Below, one piece after another: positions 24,401 through 36,610 of a stretch of DNA of 64,000 bases. This DNA is from Puffinus mauretanicus (taxonomy: Eukaryota > Chordata > Aves > Procellariiformes > Procellariidae). The notes beneath the pieces were generated by a model that saw nothing but the letters and a program-made list of their open reading frames with translations, ran no database searches and had not been told where the DNA came from. The stretch lies in contig JAJKFH010000115.1 in NCBI GenBank assembly GCA_023333565.1, forward strand, positions 1,550,001 through 1,614,000. The letters are read 5' to 3'. The translations under genes and the position numbers were made by a program. Numbering within the stretch: position 1 is the stretch's first letter; each line of letters opens with the position of its first letter.

Positions 24401-25850
24401 TACTATCACAAACAATAACTAATGAAGGATAGAATATTAACAATAATAAGTCAATTAACTCCAAATAATTTGGTGCTTGGGTCCAGGATTCAGAAAAGGC
24501 ATATCGAGGACAACTGCTCTTCCTGACATAATTGTCTTTTACATGGCCAATGTCATAAGCAGCGGTAATTTCACTTCCACCCTTACTCTGGGTGATGAGG
24601 AACGAGTAATGTTGCTACTGTTCCCCTTCAGATTCTGCAATGAAAGCCACTTTAAAACTTGTCTTACGGCATCTTTCCAGCCCAGCTTACAAATACCACT
24701 AGCAGTTGTGCAGAATTGCTATGATGGTTCAGAGCACATACTTTCCTGGCCTATCTCAACAGTTTGCTTTCTTAACTATTTTAGCTACCAAAGGTTAATT
24801 TATGTGTTGTCTTTACACATGATTCGATTGACAAAATTTAGTTGTGTCAATGCAGGGAGTTTGCATGTTTTCTTTTATTTTCCTTGTAGCCTGGTTATAG
24901 GACTATATGTTAATAGTGTGTGTGCATGAATCACTGACTGTGTCTGCATGTTGGAGAGGAGAAATTTCTGAGTTCCACCACTTCTGCAGACACATCAATA
25001 AGAAGTCTACATTATCTATGTCACCTTGATTCTCCAGTACGCTCAGTCACAGCTTCAGTCAGCTATTGTGGTTAACAGTAAAGTGCAGGAGAAATCCCAC
25101 AAAATTGGTAAAACTCATTAACAATTTTATGAACAAAGAAGAACTTTAGATTCTAGGTATTTTGACTTTTCTATGTATTTGGGGCGGGGGGGGGGGATCT
25201 CAAAATTGCCAGATCCTCTAATAGCTGTTGACCCTTTATTTCAGCAAAACTCAGATATGTTGTGAATCTTCCCGTGGGAATATGTTAGCCCATACTATTG
25301 GCGGTATTTTAAAGTCAGAAAACTACAGAGTTGAGCTCTTTCGACACATCACTGTCTCCTGCTTGTCCCACTGCCACAACGCTGCACCTTTTTTCAAAGG
25401 TATTCAGAGCAACAGCAGCTACTGATAGCCCGAAGCTATTTGCCCCCAGATAATGCCCATCTTGTCCTGGGCTTCAGTCAAATCCAAAGAAACGTCTACT
25501 GTTATTTCCTTTCTTGCTTTAACCTCAGATTCAGTCAAGGTGGCTGTAAATCCAGTATTAGTTCTCCCATCACCTCTTCAGTCAGCTAAAAGACCCAGCT
25601 CTTGTAATTTCTGTGAGCTGGGACCACAGTTCAGAGGCTCATTGTCCCTCTCCCCCTCAGTGCCCAACTAATGAGCTGTGCACCTTTATGTTTGCATATA
25701 ATTTTGCAGAGGTTGATTGTCTATATGCACTTAGCCTGACAAGCAGCTTCCATTCTAACACACTATTTTATATCTACCTATAGCTTTGTCTTGGAAAATT
25801 AGACAGTGAAAGCACTGAAGCACAAGCTTAAATCTGTCTCTATGGAGGAA
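21445..25850. other. AT-rich non-coding stretch
   Basis: No recognised transposon or exon. Plus-strand ORFs of 130 (23838-24230) and 150 codons (24477-24929) exist but have hydrophobic, compositionally unremarkable products and no motif. A G-run (25181-25196) is noted in the findings. Confidence 0.55.
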
Positions 25851-25985
25851 AGCACTCAGACATGTGCTTAAATGTAAATATGTGCTTAGATCCTATCATT
25901 AAGTCAAAGAGACTCAAGTGCATGCTTCAAGTTAAGCATATGCTTACATCCTTTTTGAATAGTGATGCTTCCCTGAATTGGCACC
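25851..25985. repeat. Ancient palindromic (MITE-like) amniote element, nearly complete core
   Basis: The left half (CATGTGCTTAAATGTAAA..) and right half (..CAAGTTAAGCATATGCTTA) are imperfect inverted repeats: the reverse complement of the right half matches the left at about two-thirds to three-quarters of positions. The centre CATTAAGTCAAAGAGACTCA resembles the ATTGAAGTCAATGGGACT core of a remembered amniote repeat whose arms carry AAGCACATGCTTAA motifs. A further weak arm may start near 25810. The inverted symmetry is seen directly; family recognition is from memory. Confidence 0.6.
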
Positions 25986-28900
25986 TTAACTTGGCCAGAA
26001 AATTGCCACATTTCCTATGAAAGAAAGGAAATATTTCTGCAAAGTCTAAAGGCACGTTGTCAGACTTTTTGAGTTATAGGTCATTTAAAAATATGCTGAT
26101 TTGAAATTTGAATTTCTGTCCTAGCTTTTCTTTTCATCTGCCTAGCATAAAAATGATTTGTTAGCACTCAAGATTTTGAGACTGGTCATTTACAAGGCTA
26201 CAGTTAATACCTTGAACTGTTATAATGAATGATAAGTAATTTTCTGGCAAAGCTCTAAAATCTGATTTTCATGTTTGATACCAATTGCTGACTCTTAAAG
26301 ATCACGTATGAATTCAATGTGGAGGCACAGTTTATCTGACATTTGCTTGCCAGGAGTTGCTCACTCATTTAACTGGTGTTGCTTTTTGATGGAGACATAG
26401 GACTGGACTAGACAGAGCTCTTAGCAGATCAGGTATAACATATTCTCAGTTCCCAGTCAGCTATATCTCCTTCAAAATAAATTAATTATCTATATTTGGA
26501 GGAAGTAGATGGTGATGAGGTTACGATCACATTAGTATAGATACCTGGGAACAGATGCAATTTATATAGCTCTATGCTGTTCATATTCATGTTGTTTAAT
26601 CACTCCTACCAACTTGTAACTGTGTCAAAAGAGTGTTTTTTCTTTGGCACTGAGTTTGATGAGGATCAAAAAAGTCATGTGCTGTAGGTGTGAATATGTT
26701 GGCTTCTGCTAATGGTTCATTTCAGAAGTACTACAAGGTTACTTTTATAGTTAAGAGCAAAGAAAGCTTACTTTGGGTTGAGCAGGCTGGAGCAAGGTGA
26801 GCATGGCACATACTTAAGGACCTGTTTTGCTTTGGAGGCATCTCTGTGCAAGAAGTCAATGATATAGTAGCCTTTATTGCTACATCTTCCCTAGTGAATG
26901 TAATGAATCTGGGAAAGTTCTGGACTAACGAGCCCAACCGGTGTAGAAAGCTTTGCTTCCACATAAGGAAACTCTCCTAGCCTCCAAAATCAGGTAGCTA
27001 CATGTAAACTGCATCTTACGAATGGTCCTTGCCTGCGTTTAACTCCTGAACCGTAACTGGCATCGTTTAGGAAAATATTAGTTAGCATAGGCCTGATGGG
27101 TGCCAGGCACTGCTCTAACAGTTTTACAGCACAGACAATTGTGTTTAGTGACTGGGAGTACTGCCTAGCAGGGTTTAGTTTACTAGCGTGTTTGTAGCCA
27201 ATAGTGCCAATTTTGTTGTCATAGCAATGCGGGACTTAATCCTTGTTCTTTCCCAGATTAAATTGAGCAGACATTAGGCCCTTGGAATGAAAACATGGAG
27301 ACAAAAATTATTTGAAGTCCTATAGACTCATAATGCTCAGGGCTCTTCCTCTGTGGAGGAAGGGAAGTCATGGCAGCTGATAAAATGTTCCTGTTCCAGA
27401 GTAACATTTTCTCCCTTTGCCAAAGGGAAAAAATGCAAAAGTTTTGAGTGTTAGCGATTGGGATCTCCTATAGGTTGTTCAGGCATGGCAGGCTTCCTGC
27501 AATCTAGCTCTTTGTTTGGTACAATACTGAAAAACAAGGGCAAAAGGGAGAAGGTGATTTACATAGTCAGCAGGCCTTCTCTCTTTTTAAGGTTGCATAG
27601 TATCTTGCCTGGCTATCTTTTCAATCCTCTAATTTATGCTCAGACGGCAATGACTGACTTTCATCCCTCTCAGCCCTAAATGACTGGGCTTCAGAGAACT
27701 TCTCCCATATTCCCCATTCTCTGCATCCCCAGCATTTTCCGTACAACTGGGGCTCCAAGAGGGAAGCAGAGTAAGGCAGCTTCCCCTTACACTGAAGGTA
27801 TTCAGCACTGAGGATTGCATCCCTGGCACTGGAGGAGCCACAAAAGGACAGAGATTTGGATCAGAGGTGGTGGAATAAGACAGTAATTCAATTGCTGAGC
27901 CAAGCTGAAAAGTTAGAAGTTGCTCCAGAACTCTCTCAGTGAATCAAGAATACTGCTGCTTTGCTAATTCAGAGACTTTATATGAGATGAAGTTCATTAA
28001 TGCATGAGAGGTGTTTAGACAACACTGTGGTGAGTGGCAATGTGAAGTCAGTGCCTCTATCAATAGTAGCTTGTGAACTGTTTTACAGTCTCTCCTACAG
28101 TGTTTTCTCTGTCTCAAATTATGTCATTTTTTTCTTTTAGAGAGATACCATCAGCAGGAGGCTCAGAAATGTCAACTGTAATTAAAAATGTAATTTTCAA
28201 AGGCATTTTGCAGTTTATTCACATGGTAAATGGTTTCCTACCCTCTGAACTTTCAGCCTGCTGAGCTGGGCTGAAGAGTTAGACATTTTCTTAAAATCCT
28301 TACATTCTCTCACAAGCGTAACAAGGCACTTGTCAGCTGAACAAGTTGGCAATGAAGAGTTCAGCTAATGATGTAGAGCTTGAAAACATAAAAAAGGGGT
28401 TTGTTTGTTCACCAGTTTTTGTCCCTGTCAGATTACTGACTGAAACTTCCATTCTGCTCTATTTTAATACTTTAGTCCTTTGTTTCTTCCCTCACTCCTT
28501 TTCTACTTCAGACGTGACTTTCTTGTTTCTCTATCGAAATGAAAATATAATCCTATTAACCTCTAGTCCCATCTAAATCTGTCTTTTCTCTGGTCTCTGA
28601 TGCCCTAGGCCTGTTGGATAGCTGATTATACTTTAGATGGTTTCCCTCGCCTGGTATGTGAGCACCTAACAATCTAAAATATTTTTTCCTTGTGACATCT
28701 CTGTGAGGAACGGAAGTGCTATTATTAAATATTCATTAAACAAGAGAGAGGCTGATTCCATAGCCCAGTGATGAGGGCAGTCACCAGGTTCATGGTAGCC
28801 TCAAGTCACTCGTCTATCATTACTCATGCAAAGTAATTGAACAGTTGGGGGAATTGCCCTACTCAGAGAGAAGAGCTTGTTTTGGGCTCTTCTGTGGGAT

Positions 28901-31900
28901 GTGGAAGGTCTCAGTTTCTGCCCCACATTGCGGTCTGAATCCTTATTTAGGACCTCTCATTTAGGGCTAACTCCATCCCTACCTATTTTCCCTGTACTCC
29001 CAGCTGCCTGCTTATAGGCTCAGTAAGGCTCTGCTCCCTGTTGCTGGCCTATCCTAGCTCTGCTGCCTAGACTGACAGATTACAAGTTTTGGGATATTCT
29101 CCTGACCATTGTGAGAACCCCTCTGTGGAGCTTTAGGCTGAGCCAGAACCTGAGCTGCTTAGGAGTTGTTGGGTGGTGTCAGTGGTTAGGTGGATTTGGC
29201 AATGCAGACTGGCAGCAATGCGGAGGTTTATGAGATTAGATAGGAGCTAAGCAATGGTTTTGAGACCTGCCAGGGATTTACATGATGGAGGTGCCCGCTA
29301 CCTTGGAAGTGTAAGGTAAGTCTATCAGGCTAAATCTCTTACCTATCCTGGGGATTTATCTCATGGATGAATTGTACAGAGAGAGGGAGTTTAACGTTGG
29401 GGGAATGGAGAAATAAATGCAGTGCATTGTAACTTGGAGTAGCTGTTAAAGACAGTGAATGTAGTGCATTAACTGAATTAACAAGTTTTTTAAAAAAGGA
29501 GGGTGGAGGGAGAGAGTCTGTAATTAACAAGAACTACTGGCTATTACCATTAAGATTATTTGTTTATTGTTTCTCTTTTCCAGACTGTAATTTATCTTCG
29601 TCTTTTCAGACTTTACATTCTAGAGCAAAGATTGTCTTCCTTGTGCTTATAAAATACTCCACTCTAATGTAAATGAGTTTCTGTAAAACACAGACCATAT
29701 GCTTCCCCCCCTATCCTTAGCTTTTAATGTGAAAGGTTAACTAATACTCAAACCTCTTTATAGAATTGTTACCAAAATTGTATCAGGCTGTTCTCACATC
29801 TAGTAGAAAGCTTGCTGCTTCTTATGTGTGAAGCTCAGACTTTATGTGGGAAGACAATCCTGAGACTCTAACCCTGCAGAGTGCTGCAGGTATATACAGT
29901 TTTGTACCTGAAGTCATTGGGGCTGCCCACATACTGGAATGTGCACTGAAAGGCTACAGCATCAGTGGAGCCTAAAAGACAAGCTCCTTCAGAAATTTAG
30001 TGTGCTCGATTCTTCTCTGGAAGGGTGCAGTGCTTGACATTCACATCAATCACAGACTTTGCAGAGTGATTCAGATTTGCTCTGTGGCTATCAATCACTG
30101 TGGAGATACCACTGGGCAGGGGTGGTGCAACCCATCGGTCAAAGAACAGCCTGCGTTCATTAACATACTATGTTAATCCACTAAGAACAAATACCAGCTA
30201 CTACCATACTGTCTACTACCTCAAAAGGTCTGAAATGTAGCAGGTCAGCTAATTTTACCTGCTCTTTTTCTCTGGCAGACTTCCTTCTATCCTTCAGAGC
30301 AGTTCTGCACGAGAATGCACTCTTGAGTATTGCACTTAGGAACAAACAATGTATCAGCCTGACTTCATGACAGTGCGTATTCTAGGTGTTCCACTTTCAC
30401 TTGTAGTAGCAATAAACTGAGTTAAAGAAAATGTTGACAGACCCATTTTGCCTTGGAAAATACCTTTCCTTCAAATTAATGTATCTAATTATGTTTATTT
30501 TCCCAAAAATCAGAGAGAAAAATAATAAGGTAAGTATCTTCATAATACTGCAGTGTTTTCTTTTGTGTTTTATTTTAAGTACAACATTTTAATTTTTCTT
30601 TTTGAAATGACTTCTGATTTTAAATGAGAATATAGAATGGGGAAAAAACAAATTCCTGTCAGAATTTTCTTTGGGAGAGAATTCTGCAATATTTGGAGCT
30701 TTTTTCCTTGTCAGGATAAATCTAACTTTTAAAATCTTGAAATCCTCCCTAAAATGAATTTGAATTCTCTGTGCAGTTCTCATTAGCAATAGATAATTGC
30801 CTAAAATCACAAAAGGCACAAAAGGAATCACAGTATTTACTAATTGCATCTCAGACACTTCTCCCCCCCTAGTTGCCAATGGCAGAGCTCTGTTTCCCCT
30901 TCACCTGTAATTTTTTCTTCTTCCTCTGCCCAACTCCTTTACCTGCTGCCTGTATTCATGCTTTACAAACTGTTCTTATAAATTGCTGAGACTATGACAA
31001 CAACGCTGAAAAAAATGATGCAGTAAATATAAGAACTGGCTACAAAAAGAGAACATAAAGGAAAATGTTGCTATATATTTAACAATTGTCAATACAGTTT
31101 TAAGGAGCATTGAGACTGATTTAAATTTTGCATTGTTTTTGCACTTTAGTGTTTTATTCTTTATTTACATCAATGTACCAGAGAGAAGAATCCATTCCAG
31201 TCTTTCTCCTAATCTATCTCCTAATAATGACTAGCTAAGAGGGCCTTTGAGGGCTTATCTTACCTCCTGCAATACCTTATATTTGATGCTTCAGAGGTCA
31301 CGAAATTATTAAAAATTCAGCCAAGTCTGTTGTTTCAATGACACCCTCCGGCAAGCTGACTAAAGTGCTAGGGAAATATTTATTAATTTTAAGCAAACCG
31401 GCAATTAATTTAATGTGTAGAACCCTTTCAGTACTGTGTGATAACCCAGAGGCTGGACCAGAGAGTTTTCCCATGGACCTTCCTAATTTGAGGTATTTTA
31501 GTTGAGTCTCTGTAACACCTCTTTCCAGGAGAAACAGTGCTCTGTCTCCCAGTAACCTTGACTCTAGGTATCCATAGGTGTCCTCATTTGGACACACCAG
31601 CAAAGAGTTTGCAGGTTTCTCGTCAAGCACAGGAATCATGATGACTAGGCTCACTAGCTGGGTTGAACTGCTTGATCTCTTTCATGATATTCAGTCTCAA
31701 TGCATTTACTGCTCAGCAGGAGTCCTCTAATTCCAGCGTAGATAGACTGCAATAAACTTCCAGAGGAGAAAGTAATACTCTGACTTTTAAAAACAGTATT
31801 GATGTTTAAAATCTCATAACTGCAAGGCATTTAGCAGTGTTTGAACAATGAGATTGCTTAATCGACTGATCGTACTGAAATGTGTATTTCTATAGATCTC

Positions 31901-34900
31901 TCATTCACATTTCAGCTTTAGCAACAGTAAAGTCAGTTGACTTTCACTCATGCAAAGCTCATTTAAGAGACTAATCTAATGACCATCACATTCCACTAGG
32001 AAGTTTTTTTCCAGATCTTCTTGTTTTTTCAGTAAATATATTAAAAAATAAAAAACACCACCAACAAAAAAATCTGTTCTAGAGGGTGAAAGTCTGATTG
32101 GATTTACAAAGTGTGCACACTTAATTTATCAAATCCTGTGTAAAGAGGCATTTTCTCTATAGATTTGAAGAGTCTGGCCACACAGCATATAAATGATAGA
32201 ATCTGTCCTGTATTGTTTCACATTCGTGAGCTCTCTGAATGGCTCAAAATTTTCCTGAGAGGGCAAGAAAATCAAAATAAAACTAAATATAATTGCATAA
32301 TTTCTGTTAGTTTGTCAACTCTGTAATTGGAAACACATTTATACCACGCTCCAAAGGAACTTTGTTTTCTAATGGGTGTCTTTCTTCATAGTCTATGCTG
32401 ATTATTTTTTTTATTTTTTATTTTTTTTTTTTTTAATGTGAACCTCTTGCCCAAACAGCTCTTGAGTCCCTGTTTAATTAAAAGAGAGACACCCTTAGGA
32501 CATCATACAGATTTGTCAGCAATGTATTGTCACTGAAATGCTTCAGCGTTAATCATGCAGTCTTTGTCTTCTGTTTGTTCAAATCTAAAAATAATGAGAA
32601 GAAAGGTGAGAGTTGTGCTTTTAGTGGCCCTTCAGTGCTGTAGCAAATTGCAGTCTGGCATGTTTCCCCTCACAGGTCACATCCCTCCTTTAAAAATGTC
32701 CTTATCACTGCCATTTTGGGAAATCTTTGAATGTCTCGGCACAGCGTGCCTGTCACTGCAGTGCTTTGCTGGAAGCATTAATTCCCTGAAGAACAGTCAG
32801 TGATAAATTTGTGCATTTGATGTGGGAGAGGATGAACGAGAGGGAAGGAGCCGAGGAAAGGGGGGAGGCTGTTTTACTCTGAGAAAATACAGAATTTATG
32901 CCTGGGTATTTGTTCATATCCTTTACATCTTGAGGATGTCATCCTACATCAACATGAAAGTTTGTTTACAGCGATTTTCAGTGAAGCATGGCTGTCTTTA
33001 AACAGATTGCTGAGGCTGAGAAGTAGTTTCGAAACTGGAATAGGACCAATGCAAGGAAAAGACTGGTTAGGGGTACTGATAGGGGTTCTCACATCATGGC
33101 CATGACAAAATAGCCACGCTGATGTCCCACAGTGGAGTTCACTGACCTCAGCTTGGCAATTTACCAGAGGAGGAGCTGAGTGGGCAGCCTGTGACACGAG
33201 GCTGAGTGACCGTCACTGGCACAACAGCTTCTCCTCCTCAAGACCCCATGGGCTAATGTTCCAAACACCTGAGGCTCAGGCTGTCCTGGGAAGAAGAGCA
33301 CAGCCCCTCCAGCACCGTTAAACTTGTATAGCTGGTGCTGAGGTAACAAGCCATGCCTTGCACAGAAATGGATTAGCGAGAGGCAGTGTCTAGTGGCACT
33401 GTATAAGCGTATGCCTGTGAACGCTCTAGCTCATTAGTCTGTCTTTACAACAACAATTAGCAATGTCTTTGGAGCTGAGCCTCATTTGAAAAAACGGGTA
33501 GTTTTGCATGTCTTTCCAAGCTGATCAGCAGCTAAAAACTGCTTCAGCCATGACCTTCCCTTTAGCCTTTGCTTCACCCAGCACCCTTTAGATATCTCAC
33601 TGTTTCATTCTGCAGCACCGCAAGCTCCTGACACATGGTGCAGGGAGCCATGAACTGGCTGGGAACAGGGCAAGCCCAGGGACAGAAGAGCTGATTCATG
33701 TGGGTCTTGTGTGGTCCTTTGGTCCTATACAGGACTCACTTATCTTCCATGAGTGACTGATTTGATGCAATGGCTTTCAAATGTAGTACTTGTGGGTATC
33801 ACTCCTGTCTACCTGTTGAAACGGTCTCTACTTCTGTCCAGGTGTCCTTGCAAAGCTGGAAGTGGGAATTAACTGCTGTAGCTTCTCACAGTGCACTTTT
33901 TCCAGGAAAGCAGTTGAATACACAAGGGCTCTTTCATGAGAAGCTGCCTCTCCTTCTTTTGCCGTAGAAATGTTGAGACTGTGAACTGTAGATTCTTGTA
34001 CCTCTGTTGATTGTAAGTGCAGAGAGTTGGTTGAGTATGAGGTACTGGGTCTGCTAAAACACAACTAAAAATATGCTTTCCCATGAGAGGAATATCTGGA
34101 GGGTAACTGTCATTATCTGACTAGGAGCTGAAGGGCAAGTGATCCTTGGGGAGAACAGGGAAGAACAGCGGGGACTTTTCTGAGATGGCCAGCCTGACAA
34201 GACACGTTTCACTCTAAGAAAAAAAAGTTTATGTCCAGTTTTATATGGATATGTGTTGGGTTTTTTTAATACCCTACCTATGAATCCAGACTGTATACTT
34301 CCTTGCCTGCATTTCCTTTTCTGCATTGTTTCTGCATAAGAAATATTCTTGTAGCTGAACGTTGAATCTCTGACTTGCATAAGCAAGAGCCACTATATCA
34401 TATTGCCTTCACTCTAAAATACTGCTTTAAAAAATAAAAGGCATCTCTCTTTACAGCTTGCTATTGTAATCTGGACATCAAAACCTGTCTGAAATTGTTG
34501 TCTAAGATTTGCCAGAAAAGTGCAATTCTAAACAGAGCTTAGGATTTCTGTCACTCATCTCAAGAGAAAGTCTTGTCCCAGATGCAGTACATATCCATCT
34601 CACTATGTACAGTGAAGTGATGTGTGTTTATCGTAGACAGAGAAAGAGAAAGTAAATGTAAAGGAGTTGCAGTTCTTCAGTTATAAAAGTTTTAAAATAT
34701 ATCCACATTTTTTCACATATCATATTTACTACTTAAAACTGCTTCACTGCATATCAACACTAATTTTTACACCTGAATTTCAAATATGGCTACATAGTCA
34801 GCCAGAAAATGACGTAGCTTTTTGATTTCAAAGGAACTCTGCTGATAAATACAAATAGAGGGTTGCCTGCATAGTATAATATAAAGCCTCTTGTCTTGAT

Positions 34901-36551
34901 TCCTGTATGAACAGTAAAATGCAATGTGTATCACTTTACACAGAAAGTGTGCTGAACCATTAGGAGAAGTAGTCAGGGTTGCTGAACAGCTTATGCAAAG
35001 CAAAAGTGTGAAATGTAATTCCAAAGCACCCTGGAAGAAATGTGGGAGAGAAAACCTGTGTGGGTGCCTTTCCACACTCTCAGCTGGTCTTCTTTCAAAC
35101 AAAAATGTTGCAGTGGGGTCATTTATGCGGGGCTGGAGCACCCAGCACCTCACTCACCCCTGGTGAGGGGAAGGGAAAACTCTGAATCAGTGTCCATATG
35201 TGTGTGGGGTTTTTTTTTGCCCTCTGCTACTGGCACTGACCTATTAGTTCTGGCACTGACTAGATGGTAAAATGATGGGCATTGAAAACTGCATCCTTCT
35301 CATAGTAGTGTTGTCTACTTGTCCAAGCAGCAGGACAGAATAAAATGTTCTTTTAGGATGGATTTCTTGATGTTAAACAGTAGAAACTGGGGGGAGATGA
35401 GGGGGTGGAGAGGGCTGTGGAACACTCAAGCAATCATCCTCTGTCTGTGTAACTGTGTGTGTGTACATGTATGGGTATATAGGCATTTGTTCTATCATTC
35501 TCCATTATTTTGCCCTATAAGGAGAAAGAGCCTTCCAGAGTGCCTCCCTTGTTAGGCAGAGCTACTTCTCTCATGTCAGTCCAAGGGCTGGGGGTCTGTG
35601 CAAATACAGGGGACTGAGAGAAAACTACTTTACATTTTAGGGATGAGATACAGTATTATCTTGTAACTTCCCCTGCTAGAGGGACTAACATCCATAATTA
35701 CTCCAGTGAATGACACAGGCTTTTTGGGGTCTTGGCTCTTTACAAAGCTGGATCTTTTTCTACAAGCATGGCTTTTGCTGTGTTGTCTGAGTCAGTTTTA
35801 GGTGTTGAACCACTGGTGCTTTCTCAGGAGTTCTCCCATAAAAGCCAGGAAATTACATGGCCTCTGGGCCAGCCCTTCTGAGCCTCAAATTAATTCACAC
35901 AATAGAGGAAGGTGGGAGAAAGAATAGGGTAGAAGAGAGTGATGTGGGCACTGTCTTTGGCAAAAACATCTCCAGTAGTTTTGATGTGCATTTTCTTCAA
36001 CAGGACTGATTTTTCTCTTGCTGAATTTATTCTATTGTTGTAGCTCTTTCAAATTAAAAGAAAAGAGAAAAAAAGAAGCCTTTGATTAATATCTGATTTG
36101 ATTTGAGCTTGTCAGTGATGGATGCATTTAAATATTCCTGTCAGGGTGAGGAAGAGTGAGGTATTTCTGTTAGGAGCACAAGATGCAGCCTTCTAAGGAA
36201 ACACAAACCTTGCATCTTCAGTTTTGGAGCTGCTGAACCAACAGTAAGACCAGACATGAAAGTTTCCATCAGCTGGGAACTGTAAAATGAAGCAAAAAGC
36301 AGAAAGAATATGTTTAATCTCTGACAAACCAAGATTGTATACATTGGGGATATTACAATAACCTTCCCCTACTTCATGTTGCTACTTTTTTTCTTTCATA
36401 ATAGAAAAAAAAGATCAAACTTAAAAAACAAGCAGAACATTACAGAGGCAGATTCCTGGATATGGCTCTTTAAAACTTATGTACTCTAAAGAGGACCCCT
36501 GATCTACAGGTAGCGAAAATTGAAACAATTCCTCTGAAGGCAAAATCTCTG
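25986..36551. other. AT-rich non-coding stretch
   Basis: No transposon, RNA gene or nameable exon. Low-complexity T/A tract at 32402-32435. A minus-strand frame of 118 codons (31298-31654) has a reasonably protein-like composition but starts at a non-ATG codon and is not recognised. Slightly GC-richer sequence around 33.15-33.33 kb gives overlapping ORFs on one strand only. Confidence 0.55.
32401..32435. repeat. T-rich low-complexity tract
   Basis: Runs of T separated by single A residues; directly visible. Confidence 0.85.
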
Positions 36552-36610
36552 ATAAAAACTGAAGTCAGGTGAGTTACACCAGTGAACTCAACCTGAAGAC
36601 CTGGCCTAAG
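36552..36610. repeat. Relic of an ancient palindromic amniote element
   Basis: AACTGAAGTCAGGTGAGTTA followed by CACCAGTGAACTC and GACCTGGCCTAA follows the order GAAGTCAATGGAGTTACACCAGTG ... TCTGGCCC known to me from a common amniote element. Half-element only, recognised from memory. Confidence 0.4.

Noticed and set aside
23838..24929. Plus-strand ORFs of 130 and 150 codons as genes
   Set aside because: No ATG or Kozak support, hydrophobic low-information products and no motif. ORFs of this length are expected by chance in 64 kb.
28141..28225. Possible exon after a T-rich tract ending TTTTAG
   Set aside because: The donor (ATG|GTAAAT) is weak, the peptide is unrecognised, and T-rich AG sites are very common in this AT-rich sequence.
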